From the NCBI GenBank assembly GCA_035548375.1, contig DASZTG010000008.1, positions 1 to 64,000 on the forward strand: 64,000 bases of DNA. The letters are read 5' to 3'. The translations under genes and the position numbers were made by a program. A model generated the notes under the pieces. The model was not told the DNA's origin and did no database searches. It saw nothing but the letters and a program-made list of their open reading frames with translations. Positions 51,425 through 59,152 of the stretch are shown here, piece after piece (within the stretch, counting starts at the first letter, position 1; each line of letters opens with the position of its first letter). This stretch comes from JACQAP01 sp035548375. GTDB taxonomy: Bacteria; Pseudomonadota; Gammaproteobacteria; Burkholderiales; JACQAP01.

Positions 51425-51856
51425 CTAGCAGCAGGTGAGGGTTGCCACGGCGCGATAGGAATGCGGCGGGGGCACAGGGGAAAGCTTTGCCTCCTCGGGG
51501 TGCTGCCAGAAAATCGTCACGGTCACGACACTGCCGGCGACGTCGATGTTGGGCGGATTTGCGGCGACGCCGGGCAGGGCGGCCTGTACCCGGGCGACCC
51601 ACTTGGCAAGCACGGTGGGTGCGGCACCACCGTTGTAGTCGTAGGACGCGAGGTTGGCGCGGTTGGTCCACATCTGGCCTATAACTTCGTCGGCCAGGAA
51701 GCTCGCATCCATGCGGTACTTGGATTCCGCTACTGTCCTGACGGCGACGGTCTGTAACGCAACCACGGCCAGGATGCCAATCGAAAACAGCAGGATGCCG
51801 AGCAGGGATTCGAGCAAGGTGACGCCGCGTTGCTTCGACGCGAAATGGATGTTCAT
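51425..51856 (-). CDS. pilV: Type IV pilus modification protein PilV
   Basis: This 143-residue minor pilin has prepilin motif QRGVTLLESLLGILLFSIGI (cleavage after the glycine). FLADEVIGQMWTNRANL is the conserved helix that follows in PilV proteins, and a cysteine pair forms the very C-terminus (TLTCC). It helps initiate pilus assembly with FimT, PilW and PilX. It lies two bases after fimT and 14 bases before pilW. Confidence 0.87.
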   Translation of the reverse strand: MNIHFASKQRGVTLLESLLGILLFSIGILAVVALQTVAVRTVAESKYRMDASFLADEVIGQMWTNRANLASYDYNGGAAPTVLAKWVARVQAALPGVAANPPNIDVAGSVVTVTIFWQHPEEAKLSPVPPPHSYRAVATLTCC

Positions 51857-51858
51857 GC

Positions 51859-52419
51859 TCAGAAACTCCAGGTAGTGGGGCAGGCGCGCGGATCGGGAGC
51901 AGTGATCGCTGCGTTGGGATCGCACATTTTCATGGCTCCGCCCGACGAGACAACGATGCGCAGCGGACGGATTTCCGTGCCAGTCAGCGTGGCGGAGGTG
52001 ACGTCGACGCGGCCGATCGATTTGCTACCGTTGTTGTTGGTGATGATCCAGCCCATGCCGTTAAATGTGATGCGGTCGGCTGGAGTGCCGTCTGATGCAG
52101 TTGTCGTGACGACGGAGTTCGCTGAACCTTCGCCGGCGTCACGCGTCTGGATGGCCACGCCGATGTTGTCCAGCGAATTGATGGTCCAGCCCGAGCCGGA
52201 ATTGAGCACCAGCTGCACGCCGACGTTACGGCGGACAGCTTCAGCACGTGCGGACTGCATGCCGTTGAGGATGCCCTCGGCCGCGTTGCGGATCTGTGCA
52301 TTCGCGACCCAGTGCTGGAAAGACGGTACGGCTATCACGATCAGGATACCGATGATTGCGAACGTGACGACGACTTCAAGCAAGGTGAAGCCGCGCTGGA
52401 TTGGGCGGGTGTTCAGCAT
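51859..52419 (-). CDS. fimT: GspH/FimT family pseudopilin
   Basis: This 186-residue protein has prepilin motif QRGFTLLEVVVTFAIIGIL and then NAAEGILNGMQSARAEAVRR, the diagnostic GspH/FimT helix. The globular beta domain contains ITFNGMGWII and LRIVVSSGGAMKMCDP, both normal for the family. Two cysteines in the tail (MCDP, RACP) may form a disulphide. Its start lies inside the end of the pilE-like gene, so the two overlap by seven bases. Confidence 0.9.
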   Translation of the reverse strand: MLNTRPIQRGFTLLEVVVTFAIIGILIVIAVPSFQHWVANAQIRNAAEGILNGMQSARAEAVRRNVGVQLVLNSGSGWTINSLDNIGVAIQTRDAGEGSANSVVTTTASDGTPADRITFNGMGWIITNNNGSKSIGRVDVTSATLTGTEIRPLRIVVSSGGAMKMCDPNAAITAPDPRACPTTWSF

Positions 52420-52883
52420 TGGTTCGGCTTCTTCCTGACCCAGCAATTCGCGGCGGATGAATAGCCTTTGGTGGCAGCTGCGCCGGACACAGTGGTCGCG
52501 CGGTTGTTGCTTTGGTCGAGGCTGAACACGAAGCCGCTCAGGCTGCCTTTGCCAGTCGCCGTGAGGAGATAGCTTTGGCCGTCGGCGGCGATGCCGCAAT
52601 CGGCGTTATATGTGAAATTGTCGGTATCCTGCATTCGCGGCGCGACGGTGCCATTCACGCAAGCTCCGGTATATGTGCGCGCATCCTGGAAATACTGCTC
52701 CATCTTGACTCGCTGTCCGGATAGCGTCGCGGCAGGTTCGACCAACTTGGCGCGCAACACATAATCCGAATAATTGGGAACGGCGATCGCCGCGAGGACG
52801 GCGATGACGGCAACGGTGATCATGAGTTCGATCAGCGTGAAGCCGCCTTGCGGTTTGCAGTACTTGCTGGAGCAGGATTGCAT
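52413..52883 (-). CDS. pilE: Type IV pilin, PilE-like
   Basis: This 156-residue pilin has the canonical processing site GGFTLIELMITVAVIAVLAA. PNYSDYVLRAKLVEPAATLS follows, and two cysteines (GACVNG, DCGIAAD) plus NCWVRKKPNQC at the end give possible disulphide loops. The leader is long (about 20 residues), with cysteines in it. The protein resembles PilE-type minor pilins that accompany PilVWXY1 operons more than a major pilin. It is the first gene of the leftward operon. A GAGGGGG site precedes the ATG at 52883; an upstream ATG at 52907 is less likely. Confidence 0.85.
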   Translation of the reverse strand: MQSCSSKYCKPQGGFTLIELMITVAVIAVLAAIAVPNYSDYVLRAKLVEPAATLSGQRVKMEQYFQDARTYTGACVNGTVAPRMQDTDNFTYNADCGIAADGQSYLLTATGKGSLSGFVFSLDQSNNRATTVSGAAATKGYSSAANCWVRKKPNQC

Positions 52884-53205
52884 TGTGGTCCCCCTCTTTG
52901 GATGCATGAATGCTAGTTATCGGTGAAAACGGCCGCAAATTCGCCCGACAAGAGGATGTTTTTGCGGGACGAACGGTGATCGCGGTGGGGCATGCGGTCT
53001 GCATACCTGTTGTCAGACTGATTGGTGGACGGGGAAATGCTTTAAAATACAGATGGTTGCAACACGATGATCAATCGAAAATGCATACTAATCGATTCAC
53101 CGACCGGCGCATTCCGGGCATCGGCGTTATGAAGCGGACGCGTTGAGCAATGGGATTTTGCCGTCCGACACTGCTACCGATCCTTGTTTCAGTGGGTTAT
53201 TTTTC
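52884..53205. other. Intergenic region upstream of the pilin operon
   Basis: This 322-base stretch separates the leftward pilin genes from the rightward Fur-family promoter. I see no gene with a ribosome site and no RNA. TAAAAT at 53043-53048 with TTGGTG at 53022-53027 is a plausible but short-spaced (15 bases) plus-strand promoter with no obvious gene of its own. No sigma-54 type site was found for the pilin operon. Confidence 0.4.
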
Positions 53206-53238
53206 GAATTAGACAGAGTCCAATTCTTATCTTATAAT
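53206..53238 (+). promoter_or_regulatory. Promoter of the Fur-family gene with possible operator
   Basis: TAGACA at 53210-53215 (one mismatch to TTGACA) and a perfect TATAAT at 53233-53238 are 17 bases apart. The start of transcription would fall at or one base before the ATG at 53246. GAATT at 53206-53210 and AATTC at 53222-53226 form an inverted repeat across the -35 and spacer, a possible site for self-repression. Confidence 0.75.
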
Positions 53239-53245
53239 TTTTTAC

Positions 53246-53674
53246 ATGGAATCGACGCACTTCAACCGCGATAACCTGGCCGATAAGCTGCGGGCGCATG
53301 GGATCAGTCCGACCCACCAGCGCATCGAGATCGCGTATGCCCTGTTTTCGCGGTGCGAGCACTTGTCGGCGGACCAGGTCATGGCGATCGTCAACGAGCG
53401 CCATTCCGAATCCTCCAAGGCGACGGTGTACAACACGCTGAATCTTTTTCTCGAGAAGAATCTGATTCGCGAGGTCATCGTCGATCCGAACAAGGTGTTC
53501 TACGATCCGAACACCTCGCCGCACTACCATATATATGACATCGAATCCGGCAAGCTGACGGACATCGATGCCGCCGACGTGCGCGTGACCGGGTTGCCCC
53601 CGCTGCCGGATGGCATGGTGACCGAGGGCATGGACATCGTCATCCGCGTTCGAGCCGCGGATCATCAGGCCTAG
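53246..53674 (+). CDS. Fur family transcriptional regulator
   Basis: This 142-residue protein begins with a winged helix (LRAHGISPTHQRIEIAYALF and ESSKATVYNTLNLFLEKNLI, the recognition helix of Fur proteins) and has a metal-binding dimer domain SPHYHIYDIESGKLTDI. The C-terminal CxxC zinc cysteines of classical Fur are missing. The layout is closer to the Irr/PerR side of the family, so it may sense heme, peroxide or manganese instead of iron; this is not decidable here. The promoter overlaps the start codon region, suggesting a leaderless transcript. Confidence 0.88.
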   Translation: MESTHFNRDNLADKLRAHGISPTHQRIEIAYALFSRCEHLSADQVMAIVNERHSESSKATVYNTLNLFLEKNLIREVIVDPNKVFYDPNTSPHYHIYDIESGKLTDIDAADVRVTGLPPLPDGMVTEGMDIVIRVRAADHQA

Positions 53675-53686
53675 CGTTGCGCCAGC

Positions 53687-54478
53687 CTAGCGTCCGGAGA
53701 ATCTGGCCGGGCGCTTTTCCTTGAATGCCGAAACACCCTCGCGAAAATCCGGGCTCATTGCGGCCTCGCGCTGCAGGTCGCGTTCCAGGTCGAGTTGCTG
53801 CTCGAACGTGTTGTTCCACGACGCGTAGATCGCGCGCTTGGTCAGCCCGAGCGCTTTTGTGGCCTGCAGGGCAAGGTGTTCCGCAAGCTCTCGCGCTTCC
53901 GCGGCCAGGCGTTCGTCATCGACGCATTTCCAGATCATGCCCCATTGCGCCGCCTGCTCCGCGCTGACTTTCTCGGCGAGCATGGCCGCGCCCATGGCAC
54001 GCGCCGTGCCGACGAGCCTCGGCAGCGTGTAGGTGCCGCCTGCGTCTGGAATCAATCCGATCTTGCTGAAGACCTGGATGAAGCTTGCAGACTTTGCGGC
54101 GATGACGATGTCGCAAGCGAGCACGAGGTTGCAGCCTGCGCCGGCCGCAACGCCGTTGACGGCGCAGACGACGGGATAGGGCAGGGCGCGCAACGCTTTC
54201 AGCAGGGGATTGTAGTTCTTGTCCAGCGAGCTGCCCACGTCGGGCGGCTGCTGGCCGTCGCCCATCATGCGCTCGGACAAATCCTGGCCCGCGCAGAACC
54301 CGCGGCCCGAGCCGGTGATCATCAGCACGCGCACGCTGGGGTCGGACTGGATGGCCTGCATCGCGACCTTCAATTCCGCGTGCATCTCCGCCGTGAACGC
54401 GTTCAGCTTGTCGGGACGATTCAGGGTGATCGTCGCGATGCCCGAGGCGATATCCAATAAAATGGCGTTGAACTTCAC
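53687..54478 (-). CDS. paaG: PaaG-type enoyl-CoA isomerase
   Basis: This 263-residue crotonase-fold enzyme has oxyanion loop GSGRGFCAGQDLSERM, then GAGCNLVLACDIVIAAKSA and FSKIGLIPDAGGTYTLPRLV. The single aspartate in LIPDAGGT, with no glutamate in the first position, matches PaaG, which turns the ring-epoxide of phenylacetyl-CoA into the oxepin. The start is a GTG with GGAG ten bases upstream. It is convergent to the Fur gene and divergent from another crotonase. The rest of the phenylacetate cluster is not here. Confidence 0.82.
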   Translation of the reverse strand: MKFNAILLDIASGIATITLNRPDKLNAFTAEMHAELKVAMQAIQSDPSVRVLMITGSGRGFCAGQDLSERMMGDGQQPPDVGSSLDKNYNPLLKALRALPYPVVCAVNGVAAGAGCNLVLACDIVIAAKSASFIQVFSKIGLIPDAGGTYTLPRLVGTARAMGAAMLAEKVSAEQAAQWGMIWKCVDDERLAAEARELAEHLALQATKALGLTKRAIYASWNNTFEQQLDLERDLQREAAMSPDFREGVSAFKEKRPARFSGR

Positions 54479-54551
54479 GATTTCTATTCTCCGTTTATGG
54501 TCCGCGGCTGCGTCCGTCGGCGGATTATAGAACCCACCCCGAGGACAGGTC

Positions 54552-55334
54552 ATGGCCTACGAAAACATCGTCGTCGAAACGAAGGGCAAGGTCGGCGTCA
54601 TCACGCTGAATCGCCCCAAGGCGCTGAACGCGCTTTCCCCGGAGCTCATGCGCGAGTTGACGTCCGCGCTCGACGCGTTCGAGGCCGATGACGACATCGG
54701 ATGCATGGTGATCACGGGTAGTGAAAAGGCATTCGCAGCGGGTGCCGACATCAAGGCCATGAAGGAAAAAACCTACATGGACGTCTACAAGGAGGATTTC
54801 ATCACGTCCGGTTGGGAGCGCGTCACGCGTTGCCGCAAGCCGGTGATCGCGGCGGTGGCCGGCTATGCGCTGGGCGGCGGTTGCGAGCTCGCGATGATGT
54901 GCGATTTCATCCTCGCCGCGGACAACGCGAAATTCGGCCAGCCGGAGATCAATCTGGGCATCATTCCCGGCGCGGGCGGCACACAAAGGCTGCCGCGCTT
55001 CGTCGGCAAATCCAAGGCGATGGAAATGGTGCTGCTCGGCCAGGCGAGGATGATGGATGCGGCCGAGGCCGAGCGCGCGGGCCTGGTGAGCCGGGTCGTC
55101 CCGCTGGCGGAACTGATGGATGAAGCGTTGAAGGTCGCCGGAAAAATTTGCGAACTGTCGCTGCCCGTCGTGATGATGGCGAAGGAATCGGTGAATCGCG
55201 CATTCGAGACCACGCTTGCCGAAGGCGTGCGGTTCGAGCGCCGCGTGTTCCATTCCGGCTTTGCGGTCGAGGATCGACAGGAAGGCATGTCGGCCTTCGT
55301 CGAGAAGCGCAAGCCGGCGTTCAAGAATCGCTGA
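54552..55334 (+). CDS. Enoyl-CoA hydratase
   Basis: This 260-residue crotonase has both catalytic glutamates (GGGCELAMMCDF and QPEINLGIIPGAGGTQRL) and the oxyanion loop SEKAFAAGADIKAM. It hydrates trans-2-enoyl-CoA in beta-oxidation or phenylacetate breakdown; its pattern is close to PaaF and to general short-chain hydratases. The start is 73 bases from the divergent PaaG-type gene, so the pair may share regulation. A GAGGACAGGTC site precedes the ATG. Confidence 0.88.
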   Translation: MAYENIVVETKGKVGVITLNRPKALNALSPELMRELTSALDAFEADDDIGCMVITGSEKAFAAGADIKAMKEKTYMDVYKEDFITSGWERVTRCRKPVIAAVAGYALGGGCELAMMCDFILAADNAKFGQPEINLGIIPGAGGTQRLPRFVGKSKAMEMVLLGQARMMDAAEAERAGLVSRVVPLAELMDEALKVAGKICELSLPVVMMAKESVNRAFETTLAEGVRFERRVFHSGFAVEDRQEGMSAFVEKRKPAFKNR

Positions 55335-55340
55335 CAAGTA

Positions 55341-55446
55341 CGTGAAATTCAGTGAAGGCGTGAATGAGTGAATGAGTGAAGGGGAAAGAAGCGGGCTGTA
55401 GAGCTTTTTTGCCCCTTCACTCATTCACCCCTTCACTTCCTTCACG
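55341..55446. repeat. Long imperfect inverted repeat of GTGAATGA words
   Basis: The left arm (about 55341-55387) is made of near-repeated words (CGTGAA, GTGAAGG, GTGAATGA twice, GTGAAGGGG). The right arm (about 55410-55446) is its reverse complement with one repeat unit fewer. The two can pair over some 35 bases with a short loop containing a TTTTTT run. It separates the enoyl-CoA hydratase from tRNA-Thr, and its right end supplies the tRNA promoter -35. Confidence 0.8.
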
Positions 55447-55469
55447 CTTTTGCCGGAAGGCCTTATAAT
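55441..55469 (+). promoter_or_regulatory. Promoter of tRNA-Thr
   Basis: TTCACG at 55441-55446 (four of six to TTGACA) and perfect TATAAT at 55464-55469 are 17 bases apart. Transcription would start near 55476, four bases before the mature tRNA. The -35 is part of the inverted repeat. Confidence 0.75.
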
Positions 55470-55479
55470 GCGCGCCCAC

Positions 55480-55555
55480 GCCGCTGTAGCTCAGTTGGTA
55501 GAGCAGTGCATTCGTAATGCAAAGGTCGCCAGTTCGACTCCGGCCAGCGGCACCA
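55480..55555 (+). tRNA. tRNA-Thr (anticodon CGT)
   Basis: This 76-base tRNA has acceptor stem GCCGCTG paired with CAGCGGC, a D-arm containing AGCTCAGTTGGTAGAGC, the anticodon loop TTCGTAA (anticodon CGT, codon ACG), a T-arm with GTTCGACTC and an encoded CCA end. The threonine identity comes from the anticodon. One mismatch in the T-stem and one at the top of the anticodon stem are tolerable. Confidence 0.95.
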
Positions 55556-55563
55556 AAATCGAG

Positions 55564-55608
55564 AGCACTTGCCATGACGGAGGCACTCCGGAATCGCAAG
55601 TGCTTTTT
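55564..55608 (+). terminator. Terminator after tRNA-Thr
   Basis: AGCACTTGC and its complement GCAAGTGCT form the stem, with a small internal hairpin CGGAG/CTCCG in the loop, followed by TTTT. It starts nine bases after the tRNA. Confidence 0.82.
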
Positions 55609-55631
55609 GCTTTCACCCGGCTGAAAAATCC

Positions 55632-55958
55632 ATGGGAAGATCGATCCTGATCGCGTTGCTCTGCCTGCCGTCGCTGGTTCATGCCGACGACGAAGACGGT
55701 GAAGAATTCCTCGGCCTGATGAGCCGGGCGCCTACCCGGGACGTTGCGCTCGAGCACATCAATGACGTGAGGGCGCGCATGGATGGCAGCCTGTTTTGCC
55801 TGGTCAAAAATAATTCCCATCCTCCCGCGGACGCGCAGGACGCGGCGTTCGCGGCCGTGAAGGGCTACCTCGAAAGCCATCCGGAAGAGCGATATCGCCC
55901 GCGCCGGTACTTGATCCTGCAGGGTTTGCGCGCTGCCTATCCCTGCGCGCCGCGCTGA
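55632..55958 (+). CDS. Rap1a/Tai-like small secreted protein
   Basis: This 108-residue protein has a signal peptide ending VHA. The mature part is helical, with one cysteine in SLFCLVKNNSHPPADAQ, then VKGYLESHPEERY and a final helix with LRAAYPCAPR. A cysteine near the middle, YL-x-x-HP and a terminal PC are the pattern of Rap1a/Tai immunity proteins, which protect the periplasm against amidase effectors in other bacteria. No effector gene is nearby, so immunity is not shown. The gene follows the tRNA terminator and lacks a strong ribosome site. Confidence 0.68.
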   Translation: MGRSILIALLCLPSLVHADDEDGEEFLGLMSRAPTRDVALEHINDVRARMDGSLFCLVKNNSHPPADAQDAAFAAVKGYLESHPEERYRPRRYLILQGLRAAYPCAPR

Positions 55959-55982
55959 ACGACGCTTGAAAGGGATCCCTCG

Positions 55983-56423
55983 CTAGCGGTAGACCATGAC
56001 CGGAATTCGCGTATGCGTCAGCACGCGGGTCGTCTCGCTTCCCAGCAGCATCGCAGTCAGCCCGCGGCGGCCGTGGGAGGCCATGAATATCAGGTCGCAA
56101 TTCGTCGTGTTGGCGGCCTCGATAATGCCTTCCCAGGGATGGTCGTTGGTCAGCAACAGCGACTCGCACGCCACGCCGCCAGCGCGCGCCATCGAGTCGA
56201 TGTTTTCCACCAGCCGCTCGCCCCGCGATTTCGCGTCCCGTTCGAACTGCTCTGCCAGGACGTCACTGGGTCCCGCTTCGGTATAGACGAGGTAAGAGGT
56301 TGCCGGGATGGCATGGAAGGCCACCACGCTCGCACCGGTGAACTTTGCGAATTCAATGCCTTTTTGCGCTGCGGAATCGCATAGCGCCGATCCGTCGGTC
56401 GGCAGAAGGATTTTTCGGTACAT
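55983..56423 (-). CDS. Universal stress protein
   Basis: This 146-residue single-domain UspA protein has MYRKILLPTDGSALCDSAA at the start and the ATP-binding motif GRRGLTAMLLGSET near the end (GxxG, nine residues, GS), so it is probably of the nucleotide-binding class. Such proteins help under stress or starvation. A strong AGGAGG site precedes the ATG. It is divergent from the enolase-superfamily gene at 56539. Confidence 0.9.
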   Translation of the reverse strand: MYRKILLPTDGSALCDSAAQKGIEFAKFTGASVVAFHAIPATSYLVYTEAGPSDVLAEQFERDAKSRGERLVENIDSMARAGGVACESLLLTNDHPWEGIIEAANTTNCDLIFMASHGRRGLTAMLLGSETTRVLTHTRIPVMVYR

Positions 56424-56538
56424 GGCGTCCTCCTCTTCACGGTTGGATTTACCGCTTTATAAACCCTTCCGGCGCTACGTGGACAATTTTTACGCCTGCG
56501 GTTCCAATACGGGCTGACGCAACAACACAAGGCCAGCA

Positions 56539-57684
56539 ATGAAAATCACCGACCTCAAGATCCATGTGCTCAAGAGCCCACTCGCCGAGCCGTTCGCTTT
56601 CTCGCAGGGATGGGTGCGGCAGCGTTCAGCGACGCTGCTCGAGATCATCACGGACGACGGCGTCATCGGCTGGGGCGAAGCGTTCGCACAAGGCCTCGAG
56701 CCTCCCGAGATCGCCGCAGCCGTCATCGACAAGGCGCTCAGGCCGCTGCTGATCGGTGCCGATCCGCTGGACATCGAAGTGCTTTGGCACCGCATGTACC
56801 ACATGACCCGGGACTACGGGCGCAAGGGATCGGTCGTCGCGGGCATCAGCGCGGTCGACATCGCCTTGTGGGACATAGCCGGAAAGCACTACGACGTGCC
56901 GGTCTACCGGTTGCTCGGCGGCGCGTTCCGAACGCGAGTGCAACCGTATGCCACCGGCTTCTACCGCATCAAGGGGCAGGGCGAGGCGAAGCGACTGGGC
57001 GAGGAGGCGATCCGGCATTTCGAATCCGGCTTCTCGATGATGAAGGTCAAGCTGGGGTACGGCGTCGACGACGACATCGCCTGCATGAAGGAAGTGGGAC
57101 GCGCGATCGAGGGCAAGCCTGTTACGCTGATGGTCGATACCAATCACGCCTACGGCCGCGCGGAAGCGCTGAAGCTGGGCCGCGCGCTCGAAGAATACGA
57201 TTTGCGCTGGTACGAGGAACCGGTCGTGCCCGAGGACATCCAGGGCTATGCCGAGATGCGGCAGAAACTCACGATGCCGATCGCGGGCGGCGAAAACGAG
57301 CACACGCTGTACGGATTCCGGGAATTCCTCGGCGCCGGCGCAGTGGATGTCGCGCAACCGGACCTCGGATCCTGCGGCGGCCTGTCGGCTGGACGTCACA
57401 TCATTGCGCTCGCCCAATCCCATGGCCTGCAGGTCAATCCGCACGTATGGGGATCCGCGATCGCGCAGGCGGCGTCGCTGCAGTTCATCGCGGCGGTTCC
57501 GGTTGCGCACCACTCGCTGTTTGCCCTGGAGCCGGTGCTCGAATACGACCGCTCGTCGCATCCTTTTCGCCAGCACCTGATCAAGCAACCGATCGAGCAG
57601 GTTGGCGGATGGGTCGAGATCCCGTCCCGGCCCGGCCTCGGCGTCGAGATAGATCGCGCCGTGCTGGAAAAGTACCGGGCATGA
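56539..57684 (+). CDS. Mandelate racemase/muconate lactonizing enzyme family protein, second copy
   Basis: This 381-residue enolase-superfamily enzyme has the KxK catalytic pair (MMKVKLGYG), metal ligands in LMVDTNHAYG, RWYEEPVVPED and AGGENEHT, and a His base in QVNPHVWGSA. This is the true racemase-type arrangement, unlike the KLH motif of the protein at 6899. Both share the IDIALWDIAGK segment. Substrate is unknown; a sugar acid is usual. No dedicated transporter or regulator adjoins it. Confidence 0.85.
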   Translation: MKITDLKIHVLKSPLAEPFAFSQGWVRQRSATLLEIITDDGVIGWGEAFAQGLEPPEIAAAVIDKALRPLLIGADPLDIEVLWHRMYHMTRDYGRKGSVVAGISAVDIALWDIAGKHYDVPVYRLLGGAFRTRVQPYATGFYRIKGQGEAKRLGEEAIRHFESGFSMMKVKLGYGVDDDIACMKEVGRAIEGKPVTLMVDTNHAYGRAEALKLGRALEEYDLRWYEEPVVPEDIQGYAEMRQKLTMPIAGGENEHTLYGFREFLGAGAVDVAQPDLGSCGGLSAGRHIIALAQSHGLQVNPHVWGSAIAQAASLQFIAAVPVAHHSLFALEPVLEYDRSSHPFRQHLIKQPIEQVGGWVEIPSRPGLGVEIDRAVLEKYRA

Positions 57685-57772
57685 GGGGCGACGGATACAC
57701 GCGGCGCGTGCGGGCCTATAATCGTCCGCATGGGTGAAACGGCCGGCGTGTCCGGCCGAACAGGGGGCGCGC

Positions 57773-58045
57773 ATGGAAGGCGATGCAATCCTGCAACGAA
57801 GGCGGCTGCTGCGATTTCTCGGCGCGGCTGCGTGTGCCGGCAGCGTGCTGCCCGCGACGGCACAGCAGAAGCCCGGCTTGCGCATTCGCACGCGCGAGGA
57901 AGTCGGCTATCGCGACGAGCCCTACCTCGGCCGCATGTGCGCGAAATGCGTGCTCTACCAGGGCGATGGCAAGTGCGTCATCCTGAGCGACCCGGTGAAC
58001 CCGAATGGATGGTGCACGCAGTGGGTTCCGGCAACGATGGGATGA
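57773..58045 (+). CDS. High-potential iron-sulfur protein (HiPIP)
   Basis: This 90-residue protein has a twin-arginine-like signal (QRRRLLRFLGAAACAGSVLP) and the HiPIP cluster cysteines MCAKC, GKCVIL and NGWCTQW. HiPIPs carry electrons in the periplasm between respiratory or photosynthetic complexes; folding of the cluster in the cytoplasm explains the Tat signal. The mature part is about 60 residues, a normal size. The ATG at 57773 has AGGGGG upstream. It is 88 bases after the enolase-superfamily gene. Confidence 0.88.
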   Translation: MEGDAILQRRRLLRFLGAAACAGSVLPATAQQKPGLRIRTREEVGYRDEPYLGRMCAKCVLYQGDGKCVILSDPVNPNGWCTQWVPATMG

Positions 58046-58169
58046 TGTCCAGCGACGCAGCAGGCGCAAGGGGAAAGGCGTTCCTGGTCTTTCATCACGC
58101 CTTGCATGACTTCGATGCGCATTGCAATATGAATTTCTGGCCTGACCCTTCCCGGCGCACGCCTCGCCG

Positions 58170-58685
58170 ATGAGCCGATCCCGCTCGTTCGAGCGCATAA
58201 CGAAGACCGACCTCAAGAAGCTGGCGCGCATCGCGGCTTCCGAGCGCGACGATTTCTTCGGGCGCCATCCCGAATGGGCCATGCTCTATCGCAAGCGCCT
58301 GGTTTGCGTGGCGCTGTGCGGGGACGCGGCATTGCATTTCACCAACGGCACCACGGGCGTCGAACGTTTCGAGGTCTGGAGCTTTTACGCGGAACACGCG
58401 GAAGCGCCGTATCCGCACCAGCAAACCAGCCGGGCGGATTTCGGTGAGTCGAAGTTCGGGCGGGATGCAATGAACCCGGATGCCTATGAAGGCCGGCGCG
58501 TGGATCTCATGGGCCGATCCATCGACTGTCGACCGGGCGACGACCCGATCGTCTCGTTGCAAAATTATTTGCGGTCGGGCGAGACGCCATCTGCGCGCGA
58601 ACTGCGGGAGAAATCCGCCGTGCTCATCGACCCGGAGGAATTCACCGGATATCTCGCCTGGCCTTCGCTGGCCATGCCCGGCTGA
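58170..58685 (+). CDS. Hypothetical protein, 171 residues
   Basis: This cytosolic-looking protein begins MSRSRSFERITKTDLKKLAR and has EWAMLYRKRLVCVALCGDAA, FEVWSFYAEHAEAPYPH and IDPEEFTGYLAWPSLAMPG at the end. I do not recognise the family. The pattern of alternating helices and strands suggests a folded single domain. It follows the HiPIP gene by 124 bases and ends before a good terminator, so it is likely real. No clear ribosome site precedes the ATG. Confidence 0.65.
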   Translation: MSRSRSFERITKTDLKKLARIAASERDDFFGRHPEWAMLYRKRLVCVALCGDAALHFTNGTTGVERFEVWSFYAEHAEAPYPHQQTSRADFGESKFGRDAMNPDAYEGRRVDLMGRSIDCRPGDDPIVSLQNYLRSGETPSARELREKSAVLIDPEEFTGYLAWPSLAMPG

Positions 58686-58707
58686 TCTTCCGGCGACACA
58701 AATGACT

Positions 58708-58747
58708 CGGCCCCGAAGCAGGGCGGTTGGCTCTGCTTGCGGGGCCG
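58708..58747 (+). terminator. Terminator after the hypothetical protein
   Basis: An outer stem CGGCCCC/GGGGCCG and an inner stem AAGCAG/CTGCTT form a two-part hairpin, followed by TCGTCTTTCTT. It ends the plus-strand transcript 23 bases after the stop. Confidence 0.75.
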
Positions 58748-59152
58748 TCGTCTTTCTTATGAAACCAGCTGGTGCAGTCGGCAGGTATTGCCTCTGCGTC
58801 GGCTGGTTGCTCCTCCCCCGGCTGTCTCGCCAGAAGTTCTTTTTGCGTCGGCCCGGCCGTGCCGTTCCGGCAAATTCCTCGATTCGATGAAGCGACACCT
58901 TCCCTGCGGTCTTGCAAACCGCGGCGGCATCTACGTTGCCAACTATGGCGGAACGTGAACGGATCGCCGGTTGTTATCGGTTGCTACACGCCGGCGATGC
59001 ATCCGTGGGAATCGATGTTCACGACATCGGCTTCCCGGCTGAAGCTGCATTGGGCAGGTCACACCGAACGCCATGCGACACTCGATGATGAATCTCGCAT
59101 AGTGGCGCGCAGACTAACTGCCCGCGACGGAGGCAGTCAATCTTGCAGTGCG
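58748..59152. other. Gene-free interval of about 400 bases
   Basis: Both strands have short open frames, but none has a ribosome site, plausible codon use or recognisable residues. I see no tRNA, no long hairpin and no repeat apart from scattered GC-rich words. The minus-strand MerR gene ends here. Confidence 0.4.

Noticed and set aside
52910..53146. A 78-residue open frame upstream of the Fur gene.
   Set aside because: It lacks a ribosome site and recognisable composition; it overlaps the likely promoter region of the pilin operon.
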